Positions 51,643 through 60,776 are shown, counted from the stretch's first letter. The stretch: DNA of 64,000 nt from Rossellomorea aquimaris TF-12 (GCF_001648555.1 NZ_LQXM01000024.1:62001-126000), one strand, 5' to 3'. The notes: generated by a model not told the origin, from the sequence alone. Numbers and translations are program-made.

Positions 51643-52662
51643 CTAGTTTCTAGCTTGGTTAAAAATCTTTCTATAATTCAGATCCACCATCGGTTCACTT
51701 TCCTTTAGTCTAGTTCTAAGTTGAGTTAATAATGATGTTTCTGCCTCAGATAAGTTTTCTAAATCCCATTTTTTATGAAATACTGAATATAAGGTTACGT
51801 CTCGTAAAAGCAGAAATGCTGGCATGTGCTTCAGCCATTCTTCCTCTAATTGTGTTTCAGACATATACCCTTTTAAAAAAGCTGTTAGAAAGCTTTCTCC
51901 AAAACGAGACCGTGTTTCTAGGTCTTCATTTTTATATTTCCACCACACTGAGTAATAGAGTGGAATGGCAATATCACTTAAAAAGAAAAACTGGGTACTA
52001 TCATCAAAATCAAACACATGGAGCTCACCTTGATGGTAAAAAAAGTTCCCGGGATGAATATCTGAATGAATCATTCCAAAAGTATGGAGGGATTCAGGAA
52101 GAGATTGAATTTCTTTCTTCACCTCTTCCCCCTTTTCAATTATGTCTCTGTCTTTATCCACTGATAAGTATTTTTCAAAGTTTAATAGATCATCTTCATC
52201 CCAACGGTCTCGCTTAAAATTTCCTGATTCATACATTTTCGTCACATTATGTAATTGTCCTGTGAGCTTGCCCCATTTTTCAAATAATTCTTCATTAAAC
52301 TCTTCGCTTTTTACACTGACAGGCTGTCCAGGTGCTTTATCAAACAAGCAAACATAAAAGTGCGTATTCTTCACATCAATCGTCTCAACTAATTTCCCTT
52401 CTTTCGAATGGTTGACCAATGCTACATTAACTCCATGTTCGTGCAAATAATTCACCCATCTAAGCTCCGCCTCTACTTCCATATGAGTTCGATGAGAGCT
52501 ATGGGTTAACCTTAAAATATACGGGGTATTTCCCTTATGTACCTCGAAGACATAGTTTTCAAAATCTCCTAGCTTTTTCACTTTAGAGGTTTCACAACCA
52601 AACCGTATTGCAGCTTCCTCTAAAATCTCTTGACTAAAAAGTTCTTCAACCCATTTTTCCAT
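51643..52662 (-). CDS. Aminoglycoside phosphotransferase-fold protein (YerI-like)
   Basis: 339 residues from the ATG at 52662 with AGGAG upstream. N-lobe FENYVFEVHKGNTPYILRLT (Lys/Arg nucleotide contact), catalytic loop MIHSDIHPGNFF (HxDxxxxN) at about 218-229 and metal-binding FDFDD. Similar to homoserine kinase type II/YerI-like kinases. Substrate unknown. Overlaps none; the YciI gene immediately upstream ends within 20 bases of its start region. Confidence 0.82.
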   Translation of the reverse strand: MEKWVEELFSQEILEEAAIRFGCETSKVKKLGDFENYVFEVHKGNTPYILRLTHSSHRTHMEVEAELRWVNYLHEHGVNVALVNHSKEGKLVETIDVKNTHFYVCLFDKAPGQPVSVKSEEFNEELFEKWGKLTGQLHNVTKMYESGNFKRDRWDEDDLLNFEKYLSVDKDRDIIEKGEEVKKEIQSLPESLHTFGMIHSDIHPGNFFYHQGELHVFDFDDSTQFFFLSDIAIPLYYSVWWKYKNEDLETRSRFGESFLTAFLKGYMSETQLEEEWLKHMPAFLLLRDVTLYSVFHKKWDLENLSEAETSLLTQLRTRLKESEPMVDLNYRKIFNQARN

Positions 52663-52681
52663 AAAATTTTCTCCTACTCCA

Positions 52682-52993
52682 TCATTTTTTTCCTTCATCT
52701 CTGAGAAGAGCCACTTTATATGGATACAACTCAGCCGTCATTATTCCTTCTTTAACTGAAGGATCTTCATTCATAAAGTCCCTAGCCTGATCTTCATCAT
52801 TTGCTTCAAATACTACAAGGCCGAAGGCATTTTCCTCTTCATTCAACGTTCTTCCTGCCAGTATGACCACACCGGATTCAGTATATTTTTGTAACCTCTC
52901 AAAGTGACGTTGCACGATCTTTCCGTCACCCTCTGTCCAGTTTTCTTCCTTATGTAATCTTGGTATTAATTTTAATACATATAAAAACTCCAT
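52682..52993 (-). CDS. YciI-family protein
   Basis: 103 residues with the YciI dimer alpha-beta fold: EFLYVLKLIPRLH, the His of QRHFERLQKYTESG, and AGRTLNEEENAFGLVVFEANDEDQARDFMNEDPSVKEG. Function is unknown; the family sometimes forms part of dehalogenases or sigma-factor fusions. AGGAGG precedes the ATG. Upstream partner of the kinase at 51643 in a likely two-gene operon. Confidence 0.88.
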   Translation of the reverse strand: MEFLYVLKLIPRLHKEENWTEGDGKIVQRHFERLQKYTESGVVILAGRTLNEEENAFGLVVFEANDEDQARDFMNEDPSVKEGIMTAELYPYKVALLRDEGKK

Positions 52994-53069
52994 AACCTCT
53001 CCTCCTTCTACATTTTTTCTCCTTTTGTATATATACGACTATCTTTTTGTAATTCCTGTATCAGACGAT

Positions 53070-53113
53070 AACTAAAAAGGATTGTTGAATAGATTCAACA
53101 ATCCTTTTTAGTT
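53070..53113 (-). terminator. Intrinsic terminator of the DUF421 gene
   Basis: Exact 21-bp arms (AACTAAAAAGGATTGTTGAAT and complement, shown in pieces) around two bases; the gene's stop codon lies in the outer stem. Confidence 0.85.
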
Positions 53114-53827
53114 ATAAAAATAAGGGTACCTATGTGTTGTAGACGTTTTGACAACCTGAATTTCTTTTCTAGTGTTGATAGTGGCATAAAAAACCTCCTG
53201 AATATGGTGAACTCCTTCTTTATGAATTTCTGCCATGACCCACTTTTTATCAACGTTTAGTGTTTCCAAAACACGTTCATGTAATATCCCATCTACAATG
53301 AGAGGAAATGCAAGGCTGGCACTCGTTTTCATTACTCCTGCATCCTCTGCTGTCAAAGGCTGTTTAAGTGGATTTTTACTTATAGACAACGTTCCATTTG
53401 ATTCAATAATTCCTATCTGAACATCTTCTATTGAGAATACTTCTTTTTCACGCAGAAGCATTAAGATATTATCAATCGTATACCCTATCTTCTTTAAATC
53501 CTCAATAAGTATCCGACCATTTTCGATGACAACAGTAGGCTCAAAAGACAACCACTTCCCTACTTTACGTGAAGAGATTTTCACCTTTGTCACGATTTTT
53601 TGTAAAATAGCAATCAATATCATGGCAACAATGGTATGGATATGCTGGATATTCGGGTCAGCAATATCTGCCCCTACAACAGAACCAAACACAAGGACAA
53701 CAAGAAAATCAAACACAGGTAGTTCTCCAATGGATCGTTTTCCCATATACAGAGTAACAAATATCATGAAAGGAAGAATGGTGAAAATTCTTAGCCCAAC
53801 GATTCCTAATTCTTTAAATTCATCCAT
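53108..53827 (-). CDS. DUF421 membrane protein (YetF/YrbG type)
   Basis: 239 residues from the ATG at 53827. Three N-terminal membrane helices (LRIFTILPFMIFVTLYMG, LPVFDFLVVLVFGSVVGA, HTIVAMILIAILQKIV) are followed by a soluble domain (SFEPTVVIENGRILIEDLKKIGYTIDNILMLLREKEVFSIEDVQIGIIE) typical of DUF421. Members affect spore germination or membrane state in Bacillus; the exact role is not known. The start is uncertain; a longer frame extends to 53890. Confidence 0.85.
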   Translation of the reverse strand: MDEFKELGIVGLRIFTILPFMIFVTLYMGKRSIGELPVFDFLVVLVFGSVVGADIADPNIQHIHTIVAMILIAILQKIVTKVKISSRKVGKWLSFEPTVVIENGRILIEDLKKIGYTIDNILMLLREKEVFSIEDVQIGIIESNGTLSISKNPLKQPLTAEDAGVMKTSASLAFPLIVDGILHERVLETLNVDKKWVMAEIHKEGVHHIQEVFYATINTRKEIQVVKTSTTHRYPYFYN

Positions 53828-53889
53828 TTTGTTTCCAAATCCTTTAAAAGTAATTGATATGGTTAGTTTCCCCATGCGCGGATTTTTCA

Positions 53890-53919
53890 TGAAAAAAACC
53901 AGCCTAATTGGCTGGTTTT
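53890..53919 (-). terminator. Terminator of the STAS gene
   Basis: AAAACCAGCC-aatta-GGCTGGTTTT with T-tract on the minus strand; near-identical hairpin at 54494-54523. Confidence 0.88.
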
Positions 53920-53920
53920 C

Positions 53921-54412
53921 CTACTCATCAATTTTTTGAAACTTAATTTCCTTCTCTTTCATCAAATATTGAAGAGCTGTACGGAACGTTAAAAAGCTTT
54001 TTACTCCGTGAATTTCCTTTACACCTGAATTAATAATAATTTGAGTAAGGGCAGGAGTAAATCCAACAAATAATATTTCTATTCCCATTAAGCCAACTGC
54101 TTTGGCCATATTGTCGATATACGTACCTAAGATATCTATTTCTCCAATTTCTTTTTGGGAAATGGCTGAAAAATCTACAATAATCGTGTTAATGTCTTCC
54201 CCGTATGAAACATCTAAAATTTTGGTAATAATTTTTTCAAAACGCTCAGGAGATAACTTCCCTGTTATGGGAATTAGAATGGTTTCCGGGACGATCGATG
54301 GAATAATTGGTGCTGAAATATCCATGATAAGCTTTTCAGACTCTTCCAAACGACTTTTTAATTCTGAGATTTCCATCTGTAATTGTTCGATTTGTTTCTG
54401 TTCATTTGTCAT
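53921..54412 (-). CDS. STAS-domain protein (RsbR/stressosome-like)
   Basis: 163 residues from the ATG at 54412. A short coiled-coil start (EQKQIEQLQMEISELKSRLEESE) leads into a STAS domain: IMDISAPIIPSIVPETILIPITGKL, then INTIIVDFSAISQKEIGEID (Ser/Thr in the phospho-acceptor loop) and FVGFTPALTQIIINSG. This is the layout of RsbR paralogues, which build the stressosome and control sigma-B, but no non-haem globin N-domain is present, so it is a short form. Confidence 0.82.
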   Translation of the reverse strand: MTNEQKQIEQLQMEISELKSRLEESEKLIMDISAPIIPSIVPETILIPITGKLSPERFEKIITKILDVSYGEDINTIIVDFSAISQKEIGEIDILGTYIDNMAKAVGLMGIEILFVGFTPALTQIIINSGVKEIHGVKSFLTFRTALQYLMKEKEIKFQKIDE

Positions 54413-54493
54413 TTTAAACCCCGCTAAATTGTTAATATTCTTATCTCCTATATTACCATTCCCTAATAGAAATTGCTTTTCTTTTTTTGGCAA

Positions 54494-54523
54494 ATGGAAA
54501 AACCAGCCTTATCGGCTGGTTTT
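54494..54523 (-). terminator. Terminator of yhbH
   Basis: AAAACCAGCC-gataa-GGCTGGTTTT followed by T, just after the yhbH stop. Confidence 0.85.
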
Positions 54524-54524
54524 C

Positions 54525-55691
54525 TCAAGCATAGGCCTTTTCTTCTTCGTTGTTAAAGAAGCTTCTCATAGCATGAAATACATCGGCTTTTTGCTTTAGG
54601 ATATAGTATCGGAAGTCGTCATTTTTTATGTTTTTGTATGCTGACATTAGGGTTGAGTGACGGTTATATTGGTTCACCTCTCCGTAACCAAACATACTTG
54701 AAACCTTCATTAATTCTTCAACAAGCTTTACGCACCGAACATTATCTGAGGTAAGATTATCTCCGTCTGAAAAGTGGAACGGATAAATATTATAGCGTGC
54801 CGGGTTATATTTTTCATCAATTAACTCAAGAGATTTTCTGTACGCTGATGAACAAATGGTGCCTCCACTTTCTCCTTTAGAGAAGAAGTTTTCTTCCGAT
54901 ACGACTTTTGCTTCAGTATGATGAGCAATAAATTCAATTTCCACTGTTTCATATTTTGTTCGCAAAAATCGTGTCATCCAGAAGAAAAAGCTTCTCGCCA
55001 TATATTTTTCCCATACTCCCATGCTTCCGCTTGTGTCCATCATAGCTAAAACAACGGCCTTAGATTCCGGCTTCAATACTTCATTCCATGTTCGGAATTT
55101 CAAGTCCTCCGTATAGATTGGATGGAAGCTAGGAGCACCTTTTATTGCATTTCTCTTAAAAGCAGACATCATCGTCTTCTTTTTATCTATATTCCCCATA
55201 AGACCAGTTTTACGGATATCATTAAATTCAATGTGCTCAACCGTCTGCACATCTTGTTCCTTCTTCTTCAAGTTGGGCAGTTCCAGTTGACTAAATAATG
55301 CCTCTTCAATTTCCATAAGAGACACTTCTGCTTCATAATAATCCTCACCGGCTTTATCGCCTGCCCCTTGCCCTTTACCTGGACCTTGTTGCTGAGATCC
55401 ATCTCGTGCGACAACGTCACCTACTTGACTTTCGCCATCCCCTTGCCCTACGTGTTTATTCTTATCATAGTTGTATCTAATTTTATATTCATCTAAAGAG
55501 CGAATCGGGATTTTAACAACGTCTCGACCATTTGACATAACAATATTTTCTTCTGTAATCAAATCTGGTAAGTTGTTTCGTATCGCATCCTGTACCTTCT
55601 CTTGATGTCTTTGTTGATCATCGTGACCTTTGCGGTGGAGGGCCCAATCTTCCTTGGAAATGACAAACTGATGATTATCCATTTGACTCAA
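54525..55691 (-). CDS. yhbH: Sporulation protein YhbH (DUF444, VWA domain)
   Basis: 388 residues. N-terminal acidic DUF444 region ([27 protein letters not shown]), a Gly/Gln linker near 110, and a C-terminal von Willebrand A-type domain with MIDAS-like [14 protein letters not shown] and [14 protein letters not shown]. The start is TTG at 55691, 6 bases after GGAGGGG. YhbH works with PrkA and SpoVR and is made in the sporulating mother cell under sigma-E in B. subtilis. It lies 1.4 kb from prkA with two small paralogous genes and a VOC gene between. Confidence 0.95.
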   Translation of the reverse strand: MSQMDNHQFVISKEDWALHRKGHDDQQRHQEKVQDAIRNNLPDLITEENIVMSNGRDVVKIPIRSLDEYKIRYNYDKNKHVGQGDGESQVGDVVARDGSQQQGPGKGQGAGDKAGEDYYEAEVSLMEIEEALFSQLELPNLKKKEQDVQTVEHIEFNDIRKTGLMGNIDKKKTMMSAFKRNAIKGAPSFHPIYTEDLKFRTWNEVLKPESKAVVLAMMDTSGSMGVWEKYMARSFFFWMTRFLRTKYETVEIEFIAHHTEAKVVSEENFFSKGESGGTICSSAYRKSLELIDEKYNPARYNIYPFHFSDGDNLTSDNVRCVKLVEELMKVSSMFGYGEVNQYNRHSTLMSAYKNIKNDDFRYYILKQKADVFHAMRSFFNNEEEKAYA

Positions 55692-56033
55692 ATTTTTCCC
55701 CTCCTTAACTTTTTTTCACATATTCACTTTTTCATGCATACACTATGTTGACTGCCTAATCTACCAATATCCCTTTAATGATTCGGGGATTACTCTATCC
55801 TATGCAGAAGTATTGATAAATTTACAAATAATTTCGACAATTAATCAATCTTTTACGATTGGACAAGCCTATTTTATGAACCGGTTAATTCAATTCAAAG
55901 TATTCATGTTTGTAAGTAATTATTGTTGTTTAGATTGATTTTATTCATAAACTTTGTGGCTATTTTCGCAAAGATTTTTTATGTAGATACGAACTGAAAA
56001 TCTGCCATATAACCGCTGGAAAGTTCTCATTCC
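55692..56033. other. Intergenic stretch without identifiable gene
   Basis: I see no gene in this ~340-base stretch. It holds an AT-rich region and weak traces of the dispersed-element head (tcataaactttgtggctatt near 55946). Confidence 0.5.
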
Positions 56034-56064
56034 AAAAAAAAAAATCAGGCGTCATTACCTGATT
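56034..56064 (-). terminator. Terminator after the first small paralogue
   Basis: AATCAGG-taatgacg-CCTGATT followed by at least eleven T on the minus strand. Confidence 0.88.
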
Positions 56065-56227
56065 AAGAGTCTTCTTCATATTGAGCTGGGTCTGAAGTTC
56101 GGTTGTGATTCTTTAGTTCTCCACTAGATCGTAATTTTTCCATTTGCTTACCTAGTTTAATTACTTCCTCCATATTGGAGGCCATGCTTCCATTAAGAGG
56201 TTCTGCTTCATTTGATTTAGAAGACAT
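56063..56227 (-). CDS. Small hydrophilic protein, paralogue 1 (54 residues)
   Basis: ATG at 56227. MSSKSNEAEPLNGSMASNME is followed by EVIKLGKQMEKLRSSGELKN and SDPAQYEEDS. It shares with paralogue 2 the core NGSMAS-(D/E)x(K/E)E-xxx-LGKQM(E/D)KLR-xxx-ELK and PDPxQY. No signal or helix in membrane; mostly helical and charged. The ribosome binding site is weak (GTGGGTG, with GAGG abutting the ATG). Same strand as yhbH and followed by a terminator. I do not recognise the family. Confidence 0.6.
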   Translation of the reverse strand: MSSKSNEAEPLNGSMASNMEEVIKLGKQMEKLRSSGELKNHNRTSDPAQYEEDS

Positions 56228-56307
56228 CCTCTACACCCACTTTCATTTTAAGATGGGCCTTATCTCTATCAGTTAAATATATTCAGATTTTCCCATTAAT
56301 ATTTCCA

Positions 56308-56487
56308 TTACTTATCTCTTTCCTTATACTGAACAGGATCTGGTTGTTTTTTATCTTCTTTTAGTTCTTCATTTGTACGCAGCTTGTCCATCTGCTTTCC
56401 TAACTCTTCCATTTCTTTTAAGTCACTTGCCATAGAACCATTTTCGGGCTCATCATTCTTCCCTAATTCATGTTTGTTTTTCTTCAT
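56308..56487 (-). CDS. Small hydrophilic protein, paralogue 2 (59 residues)
   Basis: ATG at 56487 with GAGGTGA 5 bases upstream. MKKNKHELGKNDEPENGSMA, SDLKEMEELGKQMDKLRTNE and QPDPVQYKERDK. About half the positions match paralogue 1 in order, including NGSMAS, LGKQM, KLR and DPxQY. Very Lys/Glu rich, probably cytoplasmic or spore-associated. It sits between prkA and yhbH, which are sporulation genes; co-expression in sporulation is an inference. Confidence 0.65.
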   Translation of the reverse strand: MKKNKHELGKNDEPENGSMASDLKEMEELGKQMDKLRTNEELKEDKKQPDPVQYKERDK

Positions 56488-56556
56488 ATTCTCACCTCTT
56501 ATCCCTTACGTTTCCCTTTGGTACAAGAAATAAAACTCTATACAGAATAGGCACGT

Positions 56557-56925
56557 TTAATTATGAACTTGTAATTTGTTCCCACTTGGATCATAAAAAT
56601 AAAAAAAACTGTGACCTTCATCGTGCTGTATTGCTTCTATTGATACTTCATGATTTTTTAAATACTCGTAAAGACCTTCTATATTAGAAGACGTTAATCC
56701 AACAGAAAACTCTGGTTTCCCATTGATTGTAAAATGCCCCCGGGAATCCTCATCCCCCTTTACTAATACCAAAAGAGGACCAGACTTCAATTCTAAAACG
56801 GCTAAGTCCCCTTTATTAAACCTCATCGTAAATCCTAAAATTTCTGTATACCAGGCTAAAGATTCTTCTAAATGGTTTACCGGTATTCTAAAATAGTGAA
56901 TATCATTAAAAAAAGATTCTTTCAT
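56557..56925 (-). CDS. VOC-family protein
   Basis: 122 residues from the ATG at 56925 with AGGAGG 10 bases upstream. A glyoxalase-like fold: HYFRIPVNHLEESLAWYTEILGF and a C-terminal FFYFYDPSGNKLQVHN. The family includes glyoxalase and many dioxygenases; the substrate is unknown. It ends 120 bases downstream of the prkA stop and could be read from the same direction. Confidence 0.8.
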   Translation of the reverse strand: MKESFFNDIHYFRIPVNHLEESLAWYTEILGFTMRFNKGDLAVLELKSGPLLVLVKGDEDSRGHFTINGKPEFSVGLTSSNIEGLYEYLKNHEVSIEAIQHDEGHSFFYFYDPSGNKLQVHN

Positions 56926-57020
56926 GAAAATGATGCCTCCTAAATGATTTCGTTTCTTCAAGTTTTCTATACTGAATGTTGAATTCCTGTTTTTTCTTCT
57001 GAAATTCGCTTTTTACAATA

Positions 57021-57057
57021 AGAAAACGACATTGGTTTTAAAACCAATGTCGTTTTT
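57021..57057 (-). terminator. Palindromic hairpin after prkA
   Basis: AAAACGACATTGGTTT and complement (57023-57056). Modest T-tract. Confidence 0.65.
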
Positions 57058-57063
57058 AAATCT

Positions 57064-58959
57064 TTAACGATTTAACAAGCTTCCTACATAACGGAGTAAA
57101 TCATTCGCTGAAGTTGAATTGTAGCCGTGTTCATCAATCAGTCGTGCAACCACTTCGTTTACTTTCTTTAATTGCTGCTCGTCAGGCGTTTTCGAGGATG
57201 TAGTGATTTTTACAACGTCCTTCAAGTCAGCAAAAAGTTTCTTCTGAATGGCTTCTCGCAGACGGTCATGTGAATTATAATCAAAACGTTTACCTTTACG
57301 GGCATAGGCAGAAATCCGAATGAGAATTTCTTCCCGGAACGCTTTCTTCGCATTTTCTGAAATGCCAATTTGTTCTTCAATCGAACGCATTAATTTTTCA
57401 TCTGGATTTATTTCTTCTCCAGTTAACGGATCATGAAGCTTTGCCTTGTTACAATATGCCTCTACATTATCCAGGTAGTTATCCATCAGAGTTTTCGCTG
57501 ATTCTTCATAAGAATATACGAACGCCTTCTGAACTTCCTTCTTAGCAATATCATCGTATTCTTTCCTTGCTAAAGAAATGAAATTTAAATACTTTTCCCT
57601 AAGCTCATTTGTTATAGATGGATGCTGATCAAGACCTTCTTTTAATGCACGAAGCACATCTAATGCATTGATTGTCGGTATTTCTTTTCTGATAATAGTA
57701 GAAGAAATACGGTTAATTACATAACGTGGATCGATTCCGCTCATTCCTTCATCCTGGTATTCCTTCTTCATCTCATCTACATCAGCAGAATTAAAGCCTT
57801 CTACATTCTCTCCATCATATAATCTCATTTTCTTTATGAGATCAATGTCACCACGCTTTGGTTCTTTTAAGCGAGTGAGAATCGTAAACATAGCTGCAAC
57901 TCTTAATGTATGTGGAGCAACGTGGACATTCGAGACATCACTTTCGCTAATCATTTTTTCATATATCTTCTCTTCTTGTGTCACTTTTAAATTATACGGT
58001 ACAGGCATCACGATAATTCGGGAATGTAATGCTTCATTCTTCTTATTAGAAATAAAAGATCGATACTCGGTTTCATTCGTATGGGCCACAATAAGCTCAT
58101 CGGCTGAAATGAGAGCAAATCTACCTGCTTTAAAGTTTCCTTCTTGTGTTAGTGATAGTAAGTGCCACAAGAACTTTTCATCACACTTCAGCATCTCCTG
58201 GAACTCCATTAATCCTCGATTGGCTTTATTTAGCTCCCCGTCAAAACGATAAGCTCTCGGGTCAGATTCAGAACCGTATTCTGCAATCGTTGAAAAGTCG
58301 ATGCTTCCTGTTAAATCAGCTATATCTTGAGACTTAGGATCCGATGGGCTAAACGTACCTATCCCAACGCGTTTGTCTTCTGAGAAGAAAACTCTTTCAA
58401 CTTGAACATCTTCAATTCTCCCATGGTATTCCTTTTCTAAACGCATCGTATTTAATGGGGACAAGTTTCCTTCAATTCGAATGCCATATTCACTATGGAA
58501 TTCTTCTCGCAGATGCTGAGGAATTAAATGTAGAGGATCCTCATGCATTGGACATCCTTTTATCGCAAATACGGCTCCTCTTTCAGTTCGGGAATAATGT
58601 TCCAGCCCCCGTTTCAGCATCGCTACGAGTGTTGATTTTCCTCCACTAACTGGACCCATAAGTAATAAAATTCTCTTTCTCACGTCTAATCGTTTAGCAG
58701 CAGGATGAAAATATTCTTCAACGAGTCTCTCTAACGCCTCTTCTAATCCAAATAACTGATTGCTGAAGAATTTATATTTTCGCTTGCCTTCTACTTCTTC
58801 AACTCCAGCATCCTTGATCATATTGAATACTCTTGAATGAGCAGATTGACCAATCCAAGGTTTTTCCTTCAATACGTCTAAATACTGAGCAAACGTCCCT
58901 TCCCATTTCAGTTTCTCTTCTTCTTCTCGATAATGTTCAATTCTTTTTAAAATATCCAT
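57064..58959 (-). CDS. prkA: PrkA AAA+ serine protein kinase/protease-like
   Basis: 631 residues. AAA+ module with Walker A LLLMGPVSGGKSTLVAML (near 105) and a C-terminal PrkA kinase-like part (about 400-631). First motif block: QYLDVLKEKPWIGQSAHSRVFNMIKDAG. B. subtilis PrkA is a sporulation protein acting on sigma-K production, and its relatives YeaG are linked to YeaH (YhbH) and YcgB (SpoVR). AGGGGGAGG precedes the ATG. A possible sigma-E promoter lies just upstream. Confidence 0.95.
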   Translation of the reverse strand: MDILKRIEHYREEEEKLKWEGTFAQYLDVLKEKPWIGQSAHSRVFNMIKDAGVEEVEGKRKYKFFSNQLFGLEEALERLVEEYFHPAAKRLDVRKRILLLMGPVSGGKSTLVAMLKRGLEHYSRTERGAVFAIKGCPMHEDPLHLIPQHLREEFHSEYGIRIEGNLSPLNTMRLEKEYHGRIEDVQVERVFFSEDKRVGIGTFSPSDPKSQDIADLTGSIDFSTIAEYGSESDPRAYRFDGELNKANRGLMEFQEMLKCDEKFLWHLLSLTQEGNFKAGRFALISADELIVAHTNETEYRSFISNKKNEALHSRIIVMPVPYNLKVTQEEKIYEKMISESDVSNVHVAPHTLRVAAMFTILTRLKEPKRGDIDLIKKMRLYDGENVEGFNSADVDEMKKEYQDEGMSGIDPRYVINRISSTIIRKEIPTINALDVLRALKEGLDQHPSITNELREKYLNFISLARKEYDDIAKKEVQKAFVYSYEESAKTLMDNYLDNVEAYCNKAKLHDPLTGEEINPDEKLMRSIEEQIGISENAKKAFREEILIRISAYARKGKRFDYNSHDRLREAIQKKLFADLKDVVKITTSSKTPDEQQLKKVNEVVARLIDEHGYNSTSANDLLRYVGSLLNR

Positions 58960-58999
58960 AAGGACCTCCCCCTGTCGCTTTATGAGAGACGATTAATAT

Positions 59000-59027
59000 A
59001 CTCTATGCGCTTGGTCAACTGAACATG
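59000..59027 (-). promoter_or_regulatory. Possible sigma-E promoter of prkA
   Basis: On the minus strand CATGTT (59027-59022), 14 bases, CATAGAGT (59007-59000), resembling the sigma-E -35 ATATT and -10 CATACAnT with spacing 14. Match is imperfect; supported mainly by the known sigma-E control of prkA. Confidence 0.3.
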
Positions 59028-59200
59028 TTAAGAAGATATTTTTACTTTGGATAATCATATTATTTTAGTGAATCTAAAAGATATTGATCTATTGTCACGA
59101 ATTATGCACAAAAAAATTTCTTCTTCGATTCACATCATTCCTAAAATAGGCTATACTAAAGACAGACTATGGAATAAGTGAAACTGGGAGGTTACCAAAC

Positions 59201-59290
59201 ATGGGTACAGTAATGATTCTAGGTGTATCTTTAACGTTCTTAGTAGCGATTTTCACTGCTGGATATAACGATAAACCAGGTTCAAATTAA
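59201..59290 (+). CDS. Small membrane protein, 29 residues
   Basis: ATG at 59201 with GGGAGG 9 bases upstream: MGTVMILGVSLTFLVAIFTA then GYNDKPGSN. One transmembrane helix and a short charged tail. Followed by two stacked terminator hairpins, which supports a real transcript. I do not recognise it; not similar to CydS or YtzI as I remember them. Confidence 0.55.
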   Translation: MGTVMILGVSLTFLVAIFTAGYNDKPGSN

Positions 59291-59297
59291 TTCATAT

Positions 59298-59364
59298 GAA
59301 GAGTCTTTTTAGACTCTTCTGCTTAAAAAACGCCTCAAAAGTTGACCTTTTGAGGCGTTTTTTA
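59298..59364 (+). terminator. Tandem terminator hairpins after the 29-residue gene
   Basis: GAAGAGTCT-tttt-AGACTCTTC (59298-59319) and AAAACGCCTCAAAA / TTTTGAGGCGTTTT with T-tract (59327-59364). Confidence 0.88.
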
Positions 59365-59460
59365 TTGTGTACACATCACATATTTTCTTCATTCGTTTTT
59401 TTGTTTAGACAGAAAAGATTTTCATTACTTAATTCTCAACTCTTATGAGCCCATCTGACC

Positions 59461-60210
59461 CTACCCTTTACTAAATCCTTTTTTCTCTACAAATTCCTTC
59501 ATATACATTCTCTTTTTACTTGAAAGCATTTTTGCCATTTGCTCGGTCCAACGATCTGATCGCTTTCCGGCTGTACGGGTATGATAGTATGAAGAAATCG
59601 TTTCATCATATTCCTCTAATCCTGCTTTTATTTCATTTTCATTCACATTATATGAATTTTCATGATAGACAGCATGGATAGGCAAACGTGGCTTAACATC
59701 CGAATTCTCCTCTGGATACCCAACAGCTAACCCAAAGAGTGGAATCACTCGATGAGGAAGACCTAACACTTCACTTACTGCTTCTAGATCATTTCGAATA
59801 CCACCAATATAACAAATACCCATCCCCATTGATTCAGCTGCAATCGAAGCATTTTGAGCTGCTAAGGACGCATCGATTAGGCTAACCATGAATTTCTCTG
59901 TGCTTTCAAGGGTTGGTATAAGCTCAGCACCTTCCCATTCTCCAATCTTCTCATGACGATATAAATCTGCACAAAATACGAAGAAATGCCCATTCTCTTC
60001 TACATAGGATTGATTGCCTGCTAACTCAGCCAACCTCTTCTTTTTAATGGGATCAGTTACTCCAATAATCGAGTAAGCCTGAATATAACTGGATGTACTG
60101 GCTGCCTGGGCAGTGCTGACAAGAGTATGTATTTGTTCCTCAGATAGTGGCTCATTCTTAAACTTACGTATGGAACGATGATTTAGGATGGTTTCAATGG
60201 TTGAATTCAT
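59461..60210 (-). CDS. NADPH-dependent nitroreductase, NfrA-like
   Basis: 249 residues from the ATG at 60210, AAGGAGA 9 bases upstream. Nitroreductase family: NHRSIRKFKNEPL (phosphate), STAQAASTSSYIQAYSIIGV and AESMGMGICYIGGIRND with FGLAVGYPEE. The order and length agree with Bacillus NfrA1/NfrA2 flavin oxidoreductases that reduce FMN, quinones or nitroaromatics. Inserted between trmL and prkA here. Confidence 0.9.
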   Translation of the reverse strand: MNSTIETILNHRSIRKFKNEPLSEEQIHTLVSTAQAASTSSYIQAYSIIGVTDPIKKKRLAELAGNQSYVEENGHFFVFCADLYRHEKIGEWEGAELIPTLESTEKFMVSLIDASLAAQNASIAAESMGMGICYIGGIRNDLEAVSEVLGLPHRVIPLFGLAVGYPEENSDVKPRLPIHAVYHENSYNVNENEIKAGLEEYDETISSYYHTRTAGKRSDRWTEQMAKMLSSKKRMYMKEFVEKKGFSKG

Positions 60211-60255
60211 ATTGTACATTCTCCTTCCAATCTCTTTCCTTTTAGTATACGGCAA

Positions 60256-60300
60256 ATGAAAAAAGGAATGAAAATCATATGATTCTCATCCCTTTTTCAT
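60256..60300 (-). terminator. Terminator of trmL
   Basis: AATCATATGATT centre with an AAAAAGG/CCTTTTT outer stem, T-rich on the minus strand, 3 bases after the trmL stop. Confidence 0.8.
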
Positions 60301-60302
60301 CT

Positions 60303-60776
60303 TTAAAGTAAACCTGGGTAATTTCTTTGTCTTAATGCTTCGTAAATCAAGATTGCCGCAGTATTTGAAAGGTTCAATGATCGAACGTTTTCATTCATTG
60401 GAATTCTTAATGCACGATCTAAATTGTTTTGAATAACATCATCAGGTAAACCGGATGTTTCTTTACCAAAAATAAAGAAATAATCCTTCTCATCCACACT
60501 ATAATCAAAATGAGTATGTGGGGTTTTCCCGTATTTCGTTAAATAGAAAAATTCTCCGCCTTCGTTCTTTTCAAAAAATTCTTCAATCGAATCATAATAC
60601 ACAATGTTTACGAACTGCCAATAATCAAGACCCGCTCGCTTTAACATTTTATCATCGGTAGAAAACCCTAATGGACGAATCAAGTGCAAAGTTGTGTCAG
60701 TTGCTGCACACGTTCTTGCAATATTCCCTGTGTTAGCAGGGATTTCTGGTTGATATAATACAACATGTACTCCCAT
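60303..60776 (-). CDS. trmL: tRNA (cytidine/uridine-34-2'-O)-methyltransferase
   Basis: 157 residues of the SPOUT methyltransferase fold: HVVLYQPEIPANTGNIARTCAATDTTLHLI, then the knot FIFGKETSGLPDDVI and NVRSLNLSNTAAILIYEALRQ. It 2'-O-methylates the wobble base of leucine tRNAs. In the B. subtilis order yhbA(queG)-yhbB-cspR(trmL) it follows yhbB, as here. Confidence 0.95.
   Translation of the reverse strand: MGVHVVLYQPEIPANTGNIARTCAATDTTLHLIRPLGFSTDDKMLKRAGLDYWQFVNIVYYDSIEEFFEKNEGGEFFYLTKYGKTPHTHFDYSVDEKDYFFIFGKETSGLPDDVIQNNLDRALRIPMNENVRSLNLSNTAAILIYEALRQRNYPGLL

Noticed and set aside
51643-52662. Aminoglycoside resistance role for the APH-fold kinases (also 495-1400) and for the AAC(6')-like gene
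   Set aside because: Fold alone does not show the substrate; the context is housekeeping and there is no linked mobile element.
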